From: an uncultured Blautia sp.
Lineage (GTDB): Bacteria > Bacillota > Clostridia > Lachnospirales > Lachnospiraceae
DNA: 64,000 nucleotides
Assembly (NCBI GenBank): GCA_900539525.1
Contig: UQCM01000005.1
Coordinates: forward strand, 1-64,000
Direction of reading: 5' to 3'
Shown: piece by piece, positions 58,828 through 64,000 of the stretch
How the letters are laid out: each line of letters starts with the position of its first letter
Position numbering within the stretch: position 1 is the stretch's first letter
Notes under the pieces: generated by a model
Database searches by the model: none
Told to the model about the DNA's origin: nothing
Seen by the model: only the letters and a program-made list of their open reading frames with translations
Made by a program: the position numbers and the translations under genes

Positions 58828-59001
58828 ATGGCAAAGATGGGTCGCCCCAAGGTTGAGAAACCGATAGACCATATTGTTACGGTCAAGTTTAGAGAGGAAG
58901 AATACCAGGCTTTACTAGAGTATGCACAGTCTCGCAACTTATCCATATCGCATATCATACGATTGGGTGTTGAGATGCAAATCAAGAATACCCAAAAGTA
59001 G
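58828..59001 (+). CDS. ribbon-helix-helix regulator upstream of the integrase
   Basis: 57 residues from ATG 58828 with GAGGAGGTG. MAKMGRPKVEKPIDHIVTVK is the beta-strand region, then FREEEYQALLEYAQSRNLSISHIIRLGV gives the two helices of an Arc/CopG-like RHH fold. The adjacent 21-bp palindrome fits an RHH operator. It probably sets integrase levels. Confidence 0.78.
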   Translation: MAKMGRPKVEKPIDHIVTVKFREEEYQALLEYAQSRNLSISHIIRLGVEMQIKNTQK

Positions 59002-59033
59002 TGCAGGCTCTTTTCTCCGGAAAGGAGGAAAAG

Positions 59034-60269
59034 ATGGCTTGTAGAAAAGATGGCAAAGGAAGAGTTTTAAGAAAGGGTGAGAACTACAGGAAAACTGATG
59101 GCAGGTATTCATATGTGTACCATGATGCTTTAGGTAAGAAACGAACAATATATGCAAAGTCACTGACAACTCTTCGTCAGAAAGAGGAAACGCTGGTCAA
59201 GGATCAGTTGGACGGAATTAACTTCTATATTGCCGGTAAGGCTGATGTGAATTTTCTGTTTGACAGATACATTGCTACAAAATCAGAGTTGAGGAGCACT
59301 ACCTATAGTAATTACACGTATATGTGGAATCATTTTATCCGAGACACATTAGGCAAGAGAAAGATTAAGGATGTCAAGTATTCAGAGATATTGTATTTCT
59401 ATAATGATTTGGTTACGAATCAGGGAATGGCTATCAATACTTTGGAAACTATCAATACAATCCTTAGACCTACATTTCAACTTGCGGTGCGTGATGATAT
59501 TATTAGGAAGAATCCGGTTGATGGAGCATATTGTGAAATTAAGAAGAGAAATGGTGGTAGTCGTAAAACACGAAGGGCATTGACCGTAGAACAGCAGAGA
59601 GCCTTCATGGACTATGTAGCAAAGAATCCGTTCTTTTATCATTGGTATCCGTTATTTGCATTCCTGCTTGGTACAGGATGTCGAATTGGTGAAGCTATTG
59701 GTATTCGATGGGACGATGTTGATTTAGAAAAGCGTGTGATTAACATCAATCATAGTCTTACCTATTATAAGAGGGCAGATGATTCATACAGAAGTGAGCT
59801 TCGAGTTTCCTTACCTAAGACAGAGGCGGGTATTAGATTGATACCAATGATGCAGCCGGTATATGAAGTTTTAAAAGATGAATATGACAGGCAGAAAGAA
59901 GAAGGGTTTTGTGTTGAGACTATAGATGGGATGACCAACTTTATTTTCACAAATCGCTTTGGAAGTCCTCACAATCCGGCAGCAATTAACCGTGCTATCA
60001 AAAGAATTGTAGATGCCCACAATGCAGAGGAAGAAGTGGCGGCAAAAAAAGAGAAAAGAGAACCGGTAATTATTCCCAAATTCTCATGTCACATTTTTAG
60101 ACACACGTTTGCTTCGAGATTCTGCGAAAATGAAACAAACATTAAAGTAATTCAAGAGGTTATGGGTCACGCCGATGTATCTACTACGATGAATATTTAC
60201 GCAGAGGTAAATGACGAAGTAACCAAAACAGCAATCGAAAATTTAGCAAAGAACATGGATGTATTTTAG
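59034..60269 (+). CDS. int: Tn916-type tyrosine integrase
   Basis: 411 residues from ATG 59034 (AAAGGAGG upstream). The N-terminal arm-binding domain is at about 1-60 (RVLRKGENYRKTDGRYSYVY), a SAM-like core-binding domain at about 75-160 and a catalytic domain from about 180. Catalytic residues: Arg in GTGCRIGEA (about 217), His-x-x-Arg in HIFRHTF (about 353-359), His in MGHADVS (about 378) and Tyr in NIYAEV (about 389). It integrates and excises the element at the lysS 3' end and is the last gene before attR. Confidence 0.93.
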   Translation: MACRKDGKGRVLRKGENYRKTDGRYSYVYHDALGKKRTIYAKSLTTLRQKEETLVKDQLDGINFYIAGKADVNFLFDRYIATKSELRSTTYSNYTYMWNHFIRDTLGKRKIKDVKYSEILYFYNDLVTNQGMAINTLETINTILRPTFQLAVRDDIIRKNPVDGAYCEIKKRNGGSRKTRRALTVEQQRAFMDYVAKNPFFYHWYPLFAFLLGTGCRIGEAIGIRWDDVDLEKRVININHSLTYYKRADDSYRSELRVSLPKTEAGIRLIPMMQPVYEVLKDEYDRQKEEGFCVETIDGMTNFIFTNRFGSPHNPAAINRAIKRIVDAHNAEEEVAAKKEKREPVIIPKFSCHIFRHTFASRFCENETNIKVIQEVMGHADVSTTMNIYAEVNDEVTKTAIENLAKNMDVF

Positions 60270-60316
60270 AAAAGAGTCCTCTTGAGGTTTTCTTTTCAAT
60301 ATGGTATAATCCGAAA

Positions 60317-60343
60317 GTATTATTGTGTCAGACACAACAATAC
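60317..60343 (+). repeat. 27-bp near-perfect palindrome near the right end
   Basis: GTATTATTGTGTC pairs with GACACAACAATAC around a central A, with one mismatch pair. It lies between the integrase stop and the arm-like repeats. Possible excisionase or integrase accessory site. The integrase terminator CCTC/GAGG plus T-rich tract is at about 60279-60299. Confidence 0.6.
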
Positions 60344-60358
60344 ATCATGTATCTCGTT

Positions 60359-60400
60359 GACTACTTTTCAAGTGGGAAGACTACTTTTTGACTACTTTTT
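60359..60400 (+). repeat. direct repeats near attR, candidate arm sites
   Basis: GACTACTTTT occurs at 60359, 60379 and 60390, all in the same orientation, with 11 bases between the last two. The arrangement resembles the DR2 repeats bound by the arm domain of Tn916-type integrases. The rest of 60270-60503 is non-coding. Confidence 0.65.
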
Positions 60401-60503
60401 GGCAATAAATTAGCAAAGAGTATGAAAGAGTGTAAAAGGCTCAAATGCCCGAAAAATAAGGGTTTGCAAGGATTTGCAAGAGTAAGAAAAAGAGCCAAAG
60501 CTC

Positions 60504-60515
60504 TTCCCGACGATG
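60504..60515 (+). other. right attachment core (attR)
   Basis: TTCCCGACGATG identical to 2038-2049. It follows the hairpin AAGAGC/GCTCTT (60490-60505). To its right the reading frame gives a LysRS-like tail FPTMKSIDK-stop. Confidence 0.7.
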
Positions 60516-60536
60516 AAGTCCATCGACAAGTAAAAC

Positions 60537-60598
60537 CCAGTGTTTATGCGGGTTTGCAGACATTCATTGCAAACAAATGACATCAAAAAGACATCAAA
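60537..60598 (+). repeat. second left-end-like region (relic element)
   Basis: TTTATGCGGGTTTG (60543-60556) repeats the sequence beside attL. GACATCAAA then occurs at 60579-60587 and 60590-60598, in the place of the TTTGACCAT pair at the left end. The order core, shared block, paired repeats, terminator, first gene is the same as at 2038-2288. Confidence 0.65.
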
Positions 60599-60674
60599 TT
60601 CGCAACCTTAGTTACAACTTCTTGCATTAATTTGCAAGGAAAATCAACAAAGGAAAGAATTTCAAACACATATT

Positions 60675-60707
60675 AAGACACTTTCTAGTAAGGAAGTGTC
60701 TTTTTTT
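60675..60707 (+). terminator. intrinsic terminator of the relic left end
   Basis: AAGACACTT and AAGTGTCTT form a stem followed by seven T residues in total. It is the counterpart of 2209-2250. Confidence 0.75.
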
Positions 60708-60746
60708 GTCTCTTGCTCCTAGAAAAAACAAAAAAGGAGGATTTCG

Positions 60747-61107
60747 ATGTCAATGCGAACAAGAGCAGGGAAGAAAATATCCCTGACGAATTATGAAGAA
60801 TTACTGGCTGTGCCGACAATCGAAGGCGCAAGTGATATTCCGCTGGATCAGCTACATGAATTTAAGGGACATCCCTTTCATGTAGTGGATGATGAAGCAA
60901 TGGATGAACTGGTGGAATCAATTAAAGCAAAAGGTGTATTGTCTCCGGCAATCGCGAGAAAACGACTGGATGGAGGATTTGAACTAATCTCCGGTCATCG
61001 GAGGACACATGCCGCAAGACGGGCAGGACTTGATAAGATCCCGGTCTTTGTAAAAGATTATTCAGACGATGAGGCGGTATGCATTATGGTGGATTCAAAT
61101 ATCCAAA
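60747..61107 (+). pseudogene. ParB-like partition protein, 3'-truncated
   Basis: ATG 60747 after AAAGGAGG begins SMRTRAGKKISLTNYEELL. A ParB domain follows with IPLDQLHEFKGHPFHVVDDE, LISGHRRTHAARRAGLDKIP and VDSNIQR, then the reading breaks into relaxase sequence at about 61108. A complete protein would be about 300 residues; only the N-terminal about 120 remain. This type of parB is a usual first gene in Tn1549-like ICEs. Confidence 0.8.
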
Positions 61108-61246
61108 GGACTGGAACGAGTTTCGGGATGGTAAGCTGATCTGGAGAGATATGATCCGGCGGGATCTGGATGCGTGTATCCTGCAGTCCGATGATATGGA
61201 AGAATTTCTTGATATGTTAAAAGAGATGGGATACGAGATCAAACAT
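61108..61246 (+). pseudogene. internal fragment of a MOBP relaxase
   Basis: WNEFRDGKLIWRDMIRRDL, then DACILQSDDMEEFLDMLKEM and GYEIKH match the middle of relaxases and align with RDLDACILQAGSYEEF in the intact relaxase of this window. No start and no catalytic domain remain. The sequence to about 61328 is unrecognised debris. Confidence 0.75.
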
Positions 61247-61328
61247 TGTACATACAAGTACGGCACAACAGGCTATAATGGAAATACCGATGAGTTTTGC
61301 AACATTTTTTATTCCAACGAGCATACCA

Positions 61329-61706
61329 TCACCATCCTATCTCATAAGCGGTCTTTTGTGCTTCATTTGTGTAAATTTCAAATATTTTTCCGCTATTCAT
61401 TTTTATAACTGTGTTTGCCATTCCCGCAATATTCAAATTGTGCGTTACCATTACGATCGTAAAACCATATTCCTTTTGAAGTTTACATATATAATCAAGA
61501 ACCTGTCGTCCTGTTTGTTCGTCTAATGCTCCTGTCGGTTCGTCAAGAAATAATACTCTCGGTCTTTTTGCCAAAGCTCTTGCAATAGATACTCTTTGTT
61601 GTTCGCCACCCGAAAGTTCGCTGGGATATTTATGTAGTTTTTCTCCGAGTCCAACCGCTTCAATGACGGTTTTATAATCTTTATTATTTGCTAAATCAGC
61701 ACCCAT
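61329..61706 (-). pseudogene. ABC transporter ATPase, 5'-truncated
   Basis: On the minus strand, ELSGGEQQRVSIARAL (signature), RVLFLDEPTGALD (Walker B) and VMVTHN (switch) are intact, and the C-terminus ends normally. The Walker A half is missing, cut at about 61708. The sequence is of the MacB/LolD type that exports peptides or lipoproteins. The truncation shows a rearrangement. Confidence 0.8.
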
Positions 61707-62668
61707 TGCTCAGTATATCAAAGACAACGGGGCTATGCATGCAGAGGATGTGATTCCGTTATTTCTGCCGATTATGAAGTCATTGGGGCTTTTACACAAA
61801 CAAGGAATGATTCATCGTGATATCAGTCCCGATAATTTTATCATTGATTTTCAGAATCATTTATGGCTGATCGATTTTGGGGCAGCCGGGGTATCTAGCA
61901 ACAGACGGCAGCAGATGAAAGAGACAGCTTCTGATCAGACCGTGATCGTAAAAGCCGGATACACTCCCTTAGAACAATATCGCAAGGATGGAAAGATCGG
62001 AAGTCATACCGATGTATACAGCATTTACCGGTCATACACTGCCAGATGCTATCACAAGGATACAAAAGAACGATATTACGCCGATTACAACCATACCGGA
62101 ATGGCAATGGAAAGCCTTAAGTAAAGGGCTGTCTGTGAATTTGCAGGATCGTTACCTCAATATGGGGGAATTGATCGATGGACTTACTGTTGCACCAGTA
62201 GCAAATATCCCGGTTACTGTATATCCTGATCAGATTACGGATTATACCCGACAGATCTTAGAACATAATACTGGCGAAGAAGTGATAATGAATTATTTTG
62301 ATCAAGAGTCCAGACAGAGTGGGAGACATCGCATAATACTATTGATTATTCTGGTGTTTCTGGTTGGAATAAGTGTTAGTATGGTGTATTATATAAGACA
62401 CAACAGTTACAATGGTTCGTCCAGACAGCAGACAGAACAGCCGTACACCTCAGATATTTATACAGAAGCGGTGTTTAAGGATGTGTCAACACAGGATAAA
62501 TCTATCCGGAACGAGGAGGCACATATTACAACAGAGGCTGCAACGGAAACGGTGACCACACAGGTGCCGCCCACACAGATACAATCCACTACAACAGAAT
62601 CATCCACGAAGAAAGAATATCAGATCAAAGAATCTTCGGATTATGATGAATTTCAATTAGGGGACTAA
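61707..62668 (+). pseudogene. membrane Ser/Thr protein kinase, N-truncated and frameshifted
   Basis: The reading enters inside the kinase domain with IHRDISPDNFII (HRD loop) and LIDFGAAG (DFG loop). The N-lobe is missing at the junction with the ABC fragment. Near 62012-62030 the frame shifts: DVYSI continues out of frame, while the next frame resumes as AFTGHTLPDAITRI, consistent with a small deletion. A membrane helix (IILLIILVFLVGISVSMVYY) and a Thr-rich outer tail ending at 62668 follow. A broken PASTA-less signalling kinase. Confidence 0.75.
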
Positions 62669-62727
62669 AAGATATAGAATACAGGAAACGCAGAGTTTAA
62701 GGTTTTCCGACTACAGAGGGGGTTTAC

Positions 62728-64000
62728 ATGTTCAATAACAAAGATACTGTATTTTGGAATGGTGTATGTGTAATGATCGTGTTATTATCCGGAATATTAA
62801 GACTGGTGTACTATTCTTATTCCGGTATCTCATTAACCGGTATCACATGCATATTATACATTACTGCTATTTTTATATGGATTTATCAAATGAAACGCCG
62901 CCTGATCAAGCCTCAGGAGCAGAAATATTTGATTCAGATCGGGCGTATGTTATGTTTTCTTATATTGCTGCGAACCGTAAAATTTGCATTTTTACCTTCT
63001 TCTGTTTGGACAAGATATGCGTGGTATCTTTATTATATTCCATTTATTTATATCATACTTTTTTTGCTATCAGCCGTATTACAGATTGGAAAGAACACCG
63101 GTAGATCACAAAGCATTAACGGGTTATATGCGATAGCAGCGCTATTGTCTGCAGCAGTACTCACAAACGATCTGCATCAGACAGCTTTTCGATTTCCGGT
63201 TCCGGTATCCGATTGGCAGGACGCGGATGGGTATACCTATGGAATTCTATATTATCTGATCATCGCCTGGATTACTGTATTGTCAATTGTTATTCTGGGA
63301 ATCACCCTGCACAGGTGTTCTTCTTCGGACAACCGGAAGCAGATCTGGAAACCATTGCTTCCGCTTGGCATCGGTATTTGTTATATGCTGCTATATCGTT
63401 TTCATCCGGATTGTTATTTTGTATCCATGTACAAAATGGCAGAAATGATCATTATTATCTTTCCTGCATTTATGGAAGGTTTGATCCAGGCTCATTTATT
63501 TCCTGTAAATGATCATTATATGGAATTATGGAATGCATGCTCCTTAAATGGAGGAATATTGTCAGAGGATGGTGAAATGCTGTACACGGCAGGAAGTACC
63601 AGACATTTTACGGCAGCCGAAGTGCGCCATGCAGTGAATGATGAGGTACTGCTTCAGAACGGAAATATACTCTTACGAAGCTACCCGGTTCATGGCGGAT
63701 ATGGTTATTGGATGAAAGATATTTCACAAATTCAGGAAGTCAACAAAAAGTTGACGGAATTAGGAAATATATTAGAAGAAGAAAATGCCATGCTGGAAGG
63801 GGAAAACCGTCTGGCGCAGCAAAGAGAGCAGATCCGGCAGAAGACTGCGCTGTATGATACGATCATGAATCGTCTGCACACAGAATTATTATTGGTAAAT
63901 TATTTATTAGATACCGTTCCGGATGAAGAAGATGCCTTTATCCATCAGATGCAGTATGCAGCTATTATCAATGCATACATTAAGAGATACTCCAACATGC
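62728..64000 (+). CDS. membrane sensor histidine-kinase-like protein (3' end outside window)
   Basis: ATG 62728 after AGAGGGGG. The frame is open to the window edge (424 codons). Residues about 1-260 contain seven or so membrane helices (for example GVCVMIVLLSGILRLVYYSY). A cytosolic part follows with HAVNDEVLLQNGNILLRSYP, and then a long coiled coil (INEENA-like: GNILEEENAMLEGENRLAQQ) of the kind that links 7TM N-terminal domains to a histidine kinase core. The catalytic domain would lie beyond 64000. It is intact here, so it is probably chromosomal. Confidence 0.65.
   Translation, partial: MFNNKDTVFWNGVCVMIVLLSGILRLVYYSYSGISLTGITCILYITAIFIWIYQMKRRLIKPQEQKYLIQIGRMLCFLILLRTVKFAFLPSSVWTRYAWYLYYIPFIYIILFLLSAVLQIGKNTGRSQSINGLYAIAALLSAAVLTNDLHQTAFRFPVPVSDWQDADGYTYGILYYLIIAWITVLSIVILGITLHRCSSSDNRKQIWKPLLPLGIGICYMLLYRFHPDCYFVSMYKMAEMIIIIFPAFMEGLIQAHLFPVNDHYMELWNACSLNGGILSEDGEMLYTAGSTRHFTAAEVRHAVNDEVLLQNGNILLRSYPVHGGYGYWMKDISQIQEVNKKLTELGNILEEENAMLEGENRLAQQREQIRQKTALYDTIMNRLHTELLLVNYLLDTVPDEEDAFIHQMQYAAIINAYIKRYSNM

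Larger units (their letters stand above)
2038..60515 (+). mobile_element. integrative and conjugative element inserted in the lysS 3' end
   Basis: The limits are the two copies of TTCCCGACGATG, at 2038-2049 inside lysS and 60504-60515. Inside lie a tyrosine integrase next to the right end, relaxase and MobC, VirD4 coupling protein, VirB4 and other channel proteins, partition genes, sortase and adhesin, plus cargo. Short direct repeats that could be integrase arm sites lie just inside both ends (2108-2128 and 60359-60400). The gene content matches self-transmissible Gram-positive ICEs that use MOBP relaxases. Whether it still excises cannot be told from sequence. No core conjugation gene is visibly broken. 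Confidence 0.85.

Noticed and set aside
60504..60556. Placing the crossover at TTTATGCGGGTTTG instead of TTCCCGACGATG
   Set aside because: Both blocks are shared by the ends, but a crossover in the second block would make the normal-looking LysRS tail (KSIDK) element-borne and the odd tail (RSTT) native. The first block is more economical, though this is not proven.

Overview
The window is Firmicutes DNA, most likely from a gut Lachnospiraceae or related Clostridia. The evidence is the greA-lysS chromosomal order, the strong AGGAGG ribosome binding sites, and a conjugation gene set of a type known from these bacteria. About 58.5 kb of it (roughly 2038-60515) reads as one integrative and conjugative element (ICE) inserted in the last codons of lysS. 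A 12-bp direct repeat, TTCCCGACGATG, marks both ends, and a Tn916-type tyrosine integrase lies beside the right end. The element supplies a replacement 3' end for lysS.

Layout, left to right. 1-2064: end of an unknown gene, greA, lysS. 2288-3222: small DUF6462/excisionase-like proteins. 3303-3690: a structured RNA resembling domain I of a group II intron. 3728-5811: small proteins and a ParM/ParR-type partition pair. 5952-12179: a lipoprotein and a 1,792-residue thioester, 13-repeat Cna-B, LPXTG adhesin. 12244-15509: two small HTH genes (one broken), a DUF5688-like protein, a RadC-like JAB protein and a Toprim primase-like protein. 15451-15743: 32-bp-phased iterons and a hairpin that is a good oriT candidate. 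15825-29959: MobC, MOBP-type relaxase, PcfB-like protein, VirD4 coupling protein and the type IV secretion channel (VirB2-, VirB6-, VirB3- and VirB4-like proteins and an NlpC/P60 hydrolase). 30005-42518: accessory transfer genes, including an MT-A70 methyltransferase, a 2,512-residue methylase/SNF2 helicase with a TnpV-like gene nested in another frame, a sortase and a tandem SpoVG protein.

The accessory cargo follows. 42674-46998 is an AT-rich island with a VOC protein, a zinc-ribbon kinase-like protein, an AviRa-like rRNA methyltransferase, an ABC-F protein behind an attenuator-like leader, and a lincosamide nucleotidyltransferase. 47219-49295 is an IS91-like unit with its own tyrosine recombinase. 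49624-52591 is a damage-response module: S24 repressor, palindromic operator, Y-family polymerase, and a LexA DNA-binding domain without its protease. 53182-56564 is a poorly understood cassette in which two similar XRE regulators flank a terminator-bearing leader, a 692-residue GTPase-like protein and a small zinc protein. 56807-60269 is the right-end control module: overlapping small genes including two resolvase-like proteins without the catalytic serine, a MazF-like toxin, a DUF6462 protein, a ribbon-helix-helix regulator and the integrase.

Right of the element, 60516-62668 holds the wreck of at least one more element that used the same site. It has the same post-attachment architecture, then fragments of parB, a relaxase, an ABC ATPase and a frameshifted Ser/Thr kinase. 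The window ends inside a membrane-bound histidine-kinase-like gene. The strongest leads are the overprinted TnpV-like gene, the GTPase cassette, the phased iterons with oriT, the AviRa-like methyltransferase, and the tandem use of the lysS site.
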